NCBI GenBank assembly: GCA_044867425.1
Contig: JBIOUX010000208.1
Location: 1-64,000, forward strand
Direction: 5' to 3'
Length of the DNA: 64,000 bases
From: CAWBJP01 sp044867425
GTDB lineage: Bacteria > Actinomycetota > Acidimicrobiia > IMCC26256 > BP-133
Within the stretch, counting starts at the first letter, position 1. Every line of letters starts with the position of its first letter. This document shows, one piece after another, positions 1 to 7,261 of the stretch. Under the pieces are notes generated by a model. That model was not told where the DNA came from and ran no database searches. It was given only the letters and a program-made list of their open reading frames with translations. A program made the position numbers and the translations under genes.

Positions 1-33
1 GCCCGGGCGGCGGTCGCCGGCCATGTCAAATTC

Positions 34-885
34 CTAGGGTTCGCGTTGGCTCTCGCGCGCCTCCTCGAGGCGCGCCCCCAGCACCCTGGCCTCGGTGTCG
101 GAGAGCGGCCAGGCGGCCGCGCCCGCCTGTTCTCCGATCTCTGACGGAGTCGCGGCAGGCGACAGCACCGCGCTCACGCCCGGAAGCGACAGGAGACCGG
201 CCAGCTCGGCTTGGACGGGCGTCCGCTCCGTGTCCGGGTGGACCAGCCCGTCGAGGAGGTGCCGGGGCAGCCCGTCGCCACCGAGGGGGCCGTCGGCCAG
301 CACCGCCACCCCCTCCTCGGCGGCTTCCGCGGCCAGCGACCGGCCGGGCTCAACCGCCGCCAGGCGGAGCGGGACGGCGAGGACATCGAGGCCCCCGCGC
401 TGCAGCGCCATCCGGGCCTGGTCCTCGTCTTCGACGGCCACGCCCAGGGCCCGCACCCAGCCGGCCTGGCGGTCGGCGGCCAGCTGGGCCCACAGGTCGT
501 CGTCACTGATGGCCTCGGCCGGAAGACGGTGCAGGAGCCACACGTCCAGCCAGTCGGTCTGCAGCCGGCGCAGGGACAGCTCCAGCCGGTGGCGGACCTC
601 CTCCGGCCTCCACTCCCGCCCCGGGGGGCTGAAGGCGGCGGGACCGGCGCCGGCGACGCAGCGGGCGCCGAGGGTCACGTGGCGGCGCTGCCCCCGCAGC
701 GTGCGGGCCAGCGTGTCCTGAGCGTCGCCGTCGGGGTCCGTGTCGAAGAGGTCGATCTCGGCGTCGAGGGCGGCCCGGACCAGGGCGGCCGGGCTGGCCA
801 GGAGGGACGGCGGGTGGAGGGCCCGGGTCGACCAGCCCACCGCCGACACCACCAGGCCGGTCGTCCCCAGCGGGCGGTGGGGCAT
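34..885 (-). CDS. Aldo/keto reductase family protein with degenerate active site
   Basis: TIM-barrel aldo/keto reductase homologue of 283 residues. Family landmarks are the N-terminal MPHRPLGTTGLVVS hairpin and the DVWLLHR strand. The segment that normally reads DTAxxYGxAE is DTDPDGDAQ, so the catalytic Tyr is missing, and the Lys segment reads LGARC. Only the Asp and the His of LLHR remain, so ordinary carbonyl reduction is doubtful and a binding or unusual redox role is possible. The ATG at 885 is chosen because the upstream glycosyltransferase stops at 888; a longer frame would only translate that gene in another frame as Pro/Arg-rich sequence. The two-base gap suggests cotranscription. 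Confidence 0.8.
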   Translation of the reverse strand: MPHRPLGTTGLVVSAVGWSTRALHPPSLLASPAALVRAALDAEIDLFDTDPDGDAQDTLARTLRGQRRHVTLGARCVAGAGPAAFSPPGREWRPEEVRHRLELSLRRLQTDWLDVWLLHRLPAEAISDDDLWAQLAADRQAGWVRALGVAVEDEDQARMALQRGGLDVLAVPLRLAAVEPGRSLAAEAAEEGVAVLADGPLGGDGLPRHLLDGLVHPDTERTPVQAELAGLLSLPGVSAVLSPAATPSEIGEQAGAAAWPLSDTEARVLGARLEEARESQREP

Positions 886-887
886 GC

Positions 888-2027
888 TCACGACAGCACT
901 TCCCGGAGGCGCTCGGTCAGGGCATCGAGGGAGAAGTGCGCCCGGGCCAGGGCGAGGTTGCCGTCGAAGACGGCCTCGTCGGGAGCCGCCAGTGCGGCGG
1001 CCACGACCCCCGGGTCGCCAGCGGGCAGGAAGCGGAAGCCCAGAGCCAGGATCTCCTCCAGGGCGGGGTAGCGGGCCACGGCCAGGAGTCGCCGGGCCCA
1101 CACGGATTCGATGACGGGCTGGCCGAAGCCCTCCCCGCCGGTGGAGGGGAAGACGACGAGGTCGCAGGCGGCGTAGGCGTCGGCCATGGTGGCCCGGGCT
1201 GACCCGTCGAGGTCGAGGTCACCCGGGCGGGTCAGCACCACCGGGACCCGGGCGCCGGCCACCAGGCGCTCCAACTCGGGTCCGTAGCCGTTCTCCGCCG
1301 GACCGGGCAGCCAGTAGACGACGGCGCCGGCCGGCCGGCGCCCGGCCAGGCCCTCGGCCAGGGCCAGGGCGGCGGGGATGTTCTTGCGGGCGATGGCCCG
1401 GGTGGGCTGGAGCACCACCAGGTCGTCGGCTCCGGCGCCCAGGGCGACCCGGGCCGCCTCCCGGCGCCCGGGCGGCGCGTCGAGGTCGAAGGCGTTGCGC
1501 ACCGTCACCGCCTCGAACCCCCGCCCGGCCAGCTCCTCCCGGGAGAAGTCATTGATGGTGACGTGCACGGCGCCGGGGAGTTGCGGGGGAAGGGCCGTCA
1601 CATGGGCGGTCTCGGGTCGCTGCCAGGCCAGATCGTGATGGTGGAGCAGGACCCGGGCCGAGCCGGCCTGGACGACCCGCTGGAGGACCCGGGTCAACGC
1701 CTCGGCGGCGGCCAGGTTGAGGGGGAGGGAGAGCAGGTTCTCCACCACCACCACGGCGCAGCCGGCCAGGGCGGCCTCCAGCACCTCGGAGTCGGGCGGG
1801 GGGGCGCCGGCCGGGCGCTGGCCGCCCGGCCCTGGCGCCGTCTGGGCGGCGACGCCGAGTCCGGGCACCACCACGTCGCCGGGGTGGGGCCCGTCGGCCA
1901 GCTCGCCGGCCACCCGTCGGACGACGTAGCCCAGGCGCTCGAGGGCCCGACCCCAGGTGGCGGCCTGGACGGACACGCCGTCGGGACCGCCCAGGCGGAA
2001 TGACACCAGGGCGGCGGTGGGCGGCAT
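888..2027 (-). CDS. GT4-like glycosyltransferase
   Basis: A 379-residue GT-B fold glycosyltransferase. The N-terminal half has the acceptor-side Rossmann start (LVSFRLGGPDGVSVQ). The C-terminal half has the sugar-nucleotide site: PTRAIARKN near residue 210 and EGFGQPVIE, the E-x7-E motif of retaining GT4 enzymes, near residue 300. It should transfer a sugar from an activated donor at the cytoplasmic face; donor and acceptor cannot be read. A -10-like TATCGT lies 7 bases before the ATG with no ribosome binding site, so the mRNA is probably leaderless. It lies two bases upstream of the aldo/keto reductase homologue. Confidence 0.82.
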   Translation of the reverse strand: MPPTAALVSFRLGGPDGVSVQAATWGRALERLGYVVRRVAGELADGPHPGDVVVPGLGVAAQTAPGPGGQRPAGAPPPDSEVLEAALAGCAVVVVENLLSLPLNLAAAEALTRVLQRVVQAGSARVLLHHHDLAWQRPETAHVTALPPQLPGAVHVTINDFSREELAGRGFEAVTVRNAFDLDAPPGRREAARVALGAGADDLVVLQPTRAIARKNIPAALALAEGLAGRRPAGAVVYWLPGPAENGYGPELERLVAGARVPVVLTRPGDLDLDGSARATMADAYAACDLVVFPSTGGEGFGQPVIESVWARRLLAVARYPALEEILALGFRFLPAGDPGVVAAALAAPDEAVFDGNLALARAHFSLDALTERLREVLS

Positions 2028-2034
2028 GCACCCG

Positions 2035-2040
2035 ACGATA
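2035..2040 (-). promoter_or_regulatory. -10 box of probable leaderless promoter for the GT4 gene
   Basis: TATCGT on the minus strand, separated by 7 bases from the ATG ending at 2027, with no Shine-Dalgarno sequence between. The same TANNNT plus 6-8 bases geometry recurs at four other genes here. No clear -35 was identified. Confidence 0.5.
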
Positions 2041-2072
2041 GGGCGTTTCCTCGCCGCCGAAACCGGCGCGTG

Positions 2073-2621
2073 CTAGACGGCGGCCTCGATCGCTTCCAGC
2101 GCCTCCGGTCGGCGCCGGGTCGGGGCGGGCCGGCTCCGATGGACCAGGACGTCCACCAGGCCCACCAGCATGATGAGGTCGCCGAAGGACAGCGCCTGGT
2201 TGAGGGGCCGCAGCACGATGATGTCGCCGAGGAAGGTGAGCGAGTCCGACGGGCGCTCGGCGTGGTGCTTGACCGTTTCCCGGAAGCCGGGGTCGGTTCG
2301 GATGGGCATGCCGCCGTTGGCGATGATGACCAGGCCGTTGAGCGCGATCCCGATGGCCACCACCGACATCCCCTTGGCGGTCAGGTTGACGGCGCAGAAA
2401 CCCACCAGCAGCAGGTAGGACACGGCCAGCAGGACGCGGCTCAGAGCATTGCCGGGTCCCGACCAGAACAGGTCGAGGCCCACCTGCAGGACCAGCGCCA
2501 GGAACAAGGCCCACACCGCCTGCAGGCGGGTCTCCAGAACGCGGGCCAGGCTGCCGCCGGTGAGAAGGGCCACCCCGAGGGCGATGGCCAGGGTCACCAG
2601 GAGAAAGGACATGAGCGCCAT
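2073..2621 (-). CDS. DUF5317-like integral membrane protein
   Basis: A 182-residue protein with about four to five hydrophobic helices, starting MALMSFLLVTLAIALGVALL, and a short basic C-terminal tail rich in Arg, Pro and Glu. The conserved-looking central loop NGGMPIRTDPGF and the size fit the DUF5317 family of actinobacterial membrane proteins, whose function is unknown. ATG 2621 is preceded by GGAG at a spacing of 9; ATG 2612 is an alternative. It diverges from the crotonase operon, with 90 bases between the two starts. Confidence 0.65.
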   Translation of the reverse strand: MALMSFLLVTLAIALGVALLTGGSLARVLETRLQAVWALFLALVLQVGLDLFWSGPGNALSRVLLAVSYLLLVGFCAVNLTAKGMSVVAIGIALNGLVIIANGGMPIRTDPGFRETVKHHAERPSDSLTFLGDIIVLRPLNQALSFGDLIMLVGLVDVLVHRSRPAPTRRRPEALEAIEAAV

Positions 2622-2711
2622 TGTCCAACGCTCCGGGGTCGGGTCGGGGGATTTGGACCGGGGCCCGTAGAGTGCGGCACCGTTCACGTTCGCGCAAGGA
2701 GCGTCGCAGAG

Positions 2712-3488
2712 ATGGAGCAGGTCCGCTACCAGGTGGACGGGCCGGTGGGCCGCGTCACCATCGATCGCCCGGAGCGGCGCAACGCCATGTCCTTCCAGGT
2801 CATGCGGGAGCTGGCCGAGGCCTTCGCCGCCGCCAAGGCCGACGACGCCGTGCGGGTCGTGGTGCTCACCGGGGCGGGTGACCAGGCCTTCTGCGCCGGC
2901 GCCGACCTCTCCGGGATCGGCTCCCAGGTGGGCCCGGCCGGAATGCACGAGGCCCGGGGCCAGGTGGCCAGCCTGTTCCGGGCCCTGTGGCACCTGGGCA
3001 AGCCGACCATCGCCCGGGTCCAGGGCTACTGCCTGGCGGGCGGCTTCGGCCTGGCCCTGGCCTGCGATGTGGTCATCGCCACGGAGGATTCGATCTTCGG
3101 CACCCCCGAGATCGACATCGGGCTGTGGCCCTACATGATCTCGGTGCCCCTGCTGCGCTCCATGCCTCCCAAGGTGGCGCTGGAGCTCATGCTGACCGGA
3201 CGCCGGGTGAAGGCGGACGAGGCGGCGCGGATCGGATTCGTCAACACCGTGGTGCCCGCCGAGGGCCTCGACGCCGCCGTCGACGACCTGGCCGCCACCA
3301 TCGCCGCCAAGTCGCCCGTGATCGTGCGCTGGGGACGGGACTCCTTCTACCGGGTATTGGACATGGGGGCGGAGGAGGCACTCGACTACCTCCACGCCAT
3401 GCTGACCGTGACCACCACCACCGAGGACGCCGCCGAGGGTCTGGCCGCCTTCGCCGAGAAGCGCAAGCCTGTCTGGAAGGGGCGCTGA
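2712..3488 (+). CDS. Enoyl-CoA hydratase/isomerase (crotonase) family
   Basis: A 258-residue crotonase. The CoA-ester oxyanion hole segments are CAGADLSG and the later GYCLAGGFG. Both acidic positions used by hydratases are present, in GTPEIDIG and in VALELMLTG, so a true 2-enoyl-CoA hydratase activity is plausible, acting in acyl-CoA degradation or a related pathway in the cytoplasm. AAGGAG at 2696-2701 lies 10 bases before the ATG, which fixes the start well inside a longer open frame. It is the first gene of a tight operon with tldD, tldE and a second crotonase; its stop lies one base before the tldD ATG. Confidence 0.9.
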   Translation: MEQVRYQVDGPVGRVTIDRPERRNAMSFQVMRELAEAFAAAKADDAVRVVVLTGAGDQAFCAGADLSGIGSQVGPAGMHEARGQVASLFRALWHLGKPTIARVQGYCLAGGFGLALACDVVIATEDSIFGTPEIDIGLWPYMISVPLLRSMPPKVALELMLTGRRVKADEAARIGFVNTVVPAEGLDAAVDDLAATIAAKSPVIVRWGRDSFYRVLDMGAEEALDYLHAMLTVTTTTEDAAEGLAAFAEKRKPVWKGR

Positions 3489-3489
3489 G

Positions 3490-4923
3490 ATGTTCGACGA
3501 GGCCACCGCCGCCGTGGAAGGCGCCCTGGCCGCCGGGGCGCACTATGCCGACGCCCGGGTCGTGGTGGGGCGGAACCAGAGCCTCGAAGCCCTCAACGGT
3601 GGCATCGAGGGCCTCGGCCAGCAGGAGTCCGCCGGGGTAGGGGTGCGGGCCCTCATCGGCTCGTCGTGGGGCTTCTTCGCCACCGCCGACCCGGCCAGCG
3701 CCCGGCAGGCAGGGGAGCAGGCGGCGGCCATCGCCCGGGCGTCGGCCTCCGTGCCCGGGCCGGCGCTGCCCCTGGCCGACGTCCCCGTGACCGAGGACGA
3801 CTACGAGACACCCCACGCCGAGCACCCCATGGCCGTCTCCCTGGCCGAACGGGCCGACCTGGTGGTGGGCGTGACGGCCGCCATGCGGGCCGTGCCCGGC
3901 GTCGACCTGGCCCGGGCCTTCCTCTCCGCCTGGGACACGGAGAAGTGGTTCGTCTCCAGCCAGGGCCATCGCCTCCACCAGCACCTGGTCGAGACCGGCG
4001 GCGGCATGGACGCCACCGCCGTGGGCGAGTCGGAGACGCAGCGCCGCTCCTACCCCCAGGCCTTCGGACAGTTCGAGACCGGCGGCTACGAGGTCATCCG
4101 GCGCTGGGACTTCCCCGGCCACGCCGAGCAGGTTGCCTCCGAGGCCGTCGCCCTCCTCGCCGCCGACGAGTGCCCGGCCGGCACCACCGACCTGATCCTC
4201 GAGTCCAGCCAGCTCGCCCTCCAGATCCACGAGTCGGTCGGCCACGCCATCGAGCTGGACCGGATCCTGGGTTGGGAGGCGGCCTTCGCCGGCACCAGCT
4301 TCCTCGAGCTGCCCCAGCTGGGGACCTTGCGCTACGGGTCGCCGCTCATGAACATCACCGCCGACGGCACCCTGCCCCGAGCCTTGGGCACCTTCGGCTA
4401 CGACGACGAGGGCACGCCGGCCCAGCGGGTGGACATCGTCCGGGAGGGGGTCTGGGTGGGGGTGCTCTCGGGCCGGGACTCGGCCGCCCTGGCCGGCCTG
4501 CCGCCCGGGGGGATGGTGCGGGGCGACGGGTACAACCGCATCCCCATGGTGCGGATGACCAACGTGGGCCTCGTGCCCGGCGACTCGTCCCTGGAGGAGA
4601 TCATCGCCGCCACCGACGACGGGATCCTCATGGCCACCAACCGCTCCTGGTCCATCGACGACAAGCGGCTCAACTTCCAGTTCGGCTGTGAGATCGCATG
4701 GGAGGTCAGGGGCGGGAAGCGGGGTCGCATGCTGCGCAACCCGACCTACACAGGGATCACCCCGCAGTTCTGGGCGGGACTCGACATGCTGGCCGGCGGA
4801 GACGAGTGGCTCCCGTGGGGTGTGCCCAACTGCGGGAAGGGACAGCCCATGCAGTCCGCCCACACCGGACATCCGGCTGCTCCGGCCCGGTTCCGGGGCG
4901 TGCGCGTGGGGGTGCGGGGATGA
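3490..4923 (+). CDS. tldD: TldD metalloprotease homologue
   Basis: A 477-residue TldD/PmbA family protein, the catalytic half of the TldD-TldE heterodimer that cleaves unfolded peptides through a long tunnel. The zinc motif HExxxH is intact as HESVGH (His247, Glu248, His252), and a likely third ligand is Cys448 in PNCGKG near the C terminus. The GYNRIPMVRMTN segment is also typical. In known systems TldDE matures or degrades peptides such as microcin precursors and CcdA. The last bases overlap the tldE start (ATGA), a translational coupling that fits equimolar subunits. No candidate precursor peptide was identified next to it. Confidence 0.92.
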   Translation: MFDEATAAVEGALAAGAHYADARVVVGRNQSLEALNGGIEGLGQQESAGVGVRALIGSSWGFFATADPASARQAGEQAAAIARASASVPGPALPLADVPVTEDDYETPHAEHPMAVSLAERADLVVGVTAAMRAVPGVDLARAFLSAWDTEKWFVSSQGHRLHQHLVETGGGMDATAVGESETQRRSYPQAFGQFETGGYEVIRRWDFPGHAEQVASEAVALLAADECPAGTTDLILESSQLALQIHESVGHAIELDRILGWEAAFAGTSFLELPQLGTLRYGSPLMNITADGTLPRALGTFGYDDEGTPAQRVDIVREGVWVGVLSGRDSAALAGLPPGGMVRGDGYNRIPMVRMTNVGLVPGDSSLEEIIAATDDGILMATNRSWSIDDKRLNFQFGCEIAWEVRGGKRGRMLRNPTYTGITPQFWAGLDMLAGGDEWLPWGVPNCGKGQPMQSAHTGHPAAPARFRGVRVGVRG

Positions 4924-6263
4924 CGCTTGCTGCTGACCCCGCCGAGCTCTGCCAGCGGGTCGTGGAGCTGGTCGGCGAGCGGGGCGAGGCTCAGGTCACC
5001 GCCCGTGCCGGCCGTCCGGCGCTGACCCGCTTCGCCAACTCCTTCATCCACCAGAACGTCGGCGAGGCGGGCGCCTCGGTCACCCTCAAGATGGCCGCCG
5101 CCGGCCGGGTGGCGTCGGCCTCCACCACCAGGATCGACGCCGATGGGCTCTCGGCCCTGGTGGAAGGCACCCTGGCGGCGGCCGCCCTGCGGCCCGAGGA
5201 TCCGGACTGGCCCGGCCTGGGCCCGCCGGCGCCCGTTCCCGAGGTCGACCACTACGACCCCGACACCGAGGGCGCCTCCCCCGACGCCCGGGCGGCCAAG
5301 GTGGCCGAGTTCGTCGCCGCCGGTGCCGGCTTGCGGGCGGCCGGCTACTGCGACACGGACGGGGGCAGCACGGCCTTCGCCAACTCCGCCGGCCAGCAGG
5401 CGCGGGGCCGCTCCAGCCGGGCCACCATCGACGGCATCCACCAGACGGAGGACTCGGCGGGGTCGGCCCACCAGTCCTCCCGCCGCCTGGCCGATATCGA
5501 CGGTGTCGCCGCCGGTGCGGCGGCCGCCGATCGGGCCCGGCGCAGCGCGGCGCCGATCGAGGTGGAACCGGGTGAGTACGAGGTGGTGCTCGAACCCGAG
5601 TGTGTCGCCACGCTGGTGGAGTTCCTGGCCTTTTACGGGTTCAACGCCAAGCAGGTCATCGAGGGACAGTCGGGCATCCGCCTGGGCGAGGCCCAGTTCG
5701 ATCCGGCCGTGTCCCTGTGGGACGACGCCACCGCCCCGGAGGCCATCGGTGTTCCCTTCGACGCTGACGGCACCCCCAAGCGCCACCTCGATCTCGTCGC
5801 CGCCGGGACCTCCAGCGCCCTGGCCCACGACCGCCGCACGGCCCGGCGGATGGGCACGGAGAGCACCGGACACGCGGTGGACGGCAGTGACGTCTGGGGG
5901 CCCATCCCCCTCCACCTGTTTCTCGAGCCGGGCCGGGAGAGCATCGACGATCTGGTGGCGGGCGTGCACCGGGGCCTGCTCGTCACCACCTTCAACTACT
6001 GCCGGATCCTCGACCCCAAGACCCAGGTGGTGACCGGCCTGACCCGCAACGGGACGTTCCTGGTGGAGGACGGCAAGGTGGGGCCGGGGGTACGCAACCT
6101 GCGCTTCACCCAGTCGTTCCTCGAAGCCCTGGCCCCGGGCAACGTGCTCGGCATGGGGGCGGACGCCCGTTTCGCCGACTCGGAGTTCTTCGGCGCTGGA
6201 CTCGTCCACGTCCCGCCGCTGCGCCTGGGGGCCTTCCGCTTCACCGGCGGAGCCCGAGGCTGA
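4920..6263 (+). CDS. tldE: TldE/PmbA subunit of the TldD-TldE protease
   Basis: A 447-residue TldE/PmbA homologue, the partner subunit that shapes the peptide channel and lacks its own zinc site; no HExxxH is present, as expected. Landmarks include the N-terminal RFANSFIHQN segment and the C-terminal stretch around LTRNGTFLVEDGKV, typical of the family. The ATG at 4920 overlaps the tldD TGA by 4 bases. The second crotonase follows after 12 bases. Function is expected only together with TldD. Confidence 0.9.
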   Translation: MTLAADPAELCQRVVELVGERGEAQVTARAGRPALTRFANSFIHQNVGEAGASVTLKMAAAGRVASASTTRIDADGLSALVEGTLAAAALRPEDPDWPGLGPPAPVPEVDHYDPDTEGASPDARAAKVAEFVAAGAGLRAAGYCDTDGGSTAFANSAGQQARGRSSRATIDGIHQTEDSAGSAHQSSRRLADIDGVAAGAAAADRARRSAAPIEVEPGEYEVVLEPECVATLVEFLAFYGFNAKQVIEGQSGIRLGEAQFDPAVSLWDDATAPEAIGVPFDADGTPKRHLDLVAAGTSSALAHDRRTARRMGTESTGHAVDGSDVWGPIPLHLFLEPGRESIDDLVAGVHRGLLVTTFNYCRILDPKTQVVTGLTRNGTFLVEDGKVGPGVRNLRFTQSFLEALAPGNVLGMGADARFADSEFFGAGLVHVPPLRLGAFRFTGGARG

Positions 6264-6275
6264 AGGGGTGAGGCG

Positions 6276-7046
6276 TTGATCCGCTGGGAGGTCCGGGGGC
6301 AGCTGGGCCTGGCCACCCTCGACCGGCCCGAGCGGCGCAACGCCCTCTCGGTCGAGATGTGCCATCAGCTCCGGGCCCACCTGGCCGGGCACCGCTCCCT
6401 GCGGGCCGTGGTCGTGACCGGTGCCGGGACCGCCTTCTGCGCCGGCGCCGACCTCGGCAACCGCTTACAGGACGGCGAGGAGCAGTCCGGGGAGTTCCGC
6501 CCCGCCTTCGAGAGCCTCCTGGACGAGGTCGTGGCCTACCCGGCCCCGGTCATCGCCGCCGTGAACGGCCCTGCCCTGGGCGGCGGCACCCAGCTGGCGG
6601 TGGCCTGCGACCTGCGCGTCGCCGCTCACGACGCCGCCTTCGGCATCCCCGCCGGCCGGCTCGGGGTGATGCTCGCCCCCGAGAACATCCAGCGCCTGGC
6701 CCTGCTGGTGGGCCAGGCCCACGCCCGTGACCTCCTGCTCACCGGCCGGCGCGTCGGGGTGGGCGAGGCCCTGCGGATGGGCCTGGTGCACCGCCTCGCC
6801 GACGACGCCCTGGCCGACGGGCTGGCCCTGGCCACCGAGATCGCCGCCCAGGCGCCCCTGACCGTGGCCGGGCACAAGGCTGCCCTCAACGCCCTGGCCC
6901 GTCATATGGGCCTGATCCGGGGCGAGGACGACGCCGTCATCGAACCCCTCGACGCCCTGGTGGCCCGTGCCTTCGCCAGCGAGGACCTGAAGGAAGGGCT
7001 GGCCGCCTTCTCCGAGAAGCGCCCGCCCGACTTCGCCGGGCGCTGA
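6276..7046 (+). CDS. Crotonase-family protein without the hydratase glutamates
   Basis: A 256-residue crotonase, distant paralogue of the one at 2712. The oxyanion hole motifs CAGADLGN and GPALGGGTQ are intact, so it should bind and polarise an acyl-CoA. The two Glu residues of hydratases appear replaced: GIPAGRLG has Ala where PEI is usual, and HARDLLLTG has Asp. It is therefore more likely an isomerase, hydrolase or another crotonase activity. The start is a TTG at 6276 preceded by the purine-rich GAAGGGG. It is the last gene of the crotonase-tldD-tldE operon. Confidence 0.85.
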   Translation: MIRWEVRGQLGLATLDRPERRNALSVEMCHQLRAHLAGHRSLRAVVVTGAGTAFCAGADLGNRLQDGEEQSGEFRPAFESLLDEVVAYPAPVIAAVNGPALGGGTQLAVACDLRVAAHDAAFGIPAGRLGVMLAPENIQRLALLVGQAHARDLLLTGRRVGVGEALRMGLVHRLADDALADGLALATEIAAQAPLTVAGHKAALNALARHMGLIRGEDDAVIEPLDALVARAFASEDLKEGLAAFSEKRPPDFAGR

Positions 7047-7185
7047 GCCGTTCGGCGCCGCCGAGCCGCGCCGAGCACGGCATCCGGGCCGACCCGTCCG
7101 GTCCTGAACCGGTTTGGTTCGACAAGGCCGGCCTCGATCCCTTTTTGCAGGTTTCAGGGGAGCTAAAGGAGAAAACCCTTATCGT

Positions 7186-7230
7186 GCAATGACGACCTGT
7201 TGTCCCATTGCGCGTCCTGCGAGGACAACA
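7186..7230 (+). promoter_or_regulatory. Candidate H-type pseudoknot in the leader of the TolB/GYW gene
   Basis: Two perfect interlocking inverted repeats. Stem 1 is GCAATG (7186-7191) with CATTGC (7206-7211). Stem 2 is TGTTGTCC (7198-7205) with GGACAACA (7223-7230). The first strand of stem 2 lies in the loop of stem 1 and abuts the second strand of stem 1, with connecting loops of 6, 0 and 11 bases. That is the geometry of a compact coaxially stacked pseudoknot, as in small riboswitch aptamers. It ends about 13 bases before the Shine-Dalgarno region (near 7243-7250) of the gene starting at 7262. No known riboswitch family was recognised. Confidence 0.4.
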
Positions 7231-7261
7231 CCCTGATTCTCGAAGGAAGGCTGCGGCGCCT

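Noticed and set aside
7111..7124. GGTTCGAC stretch resembling a tRNA T-arm
   Set aside because: No matching acceptor stem, anticodon arm or D-arm is found around it.
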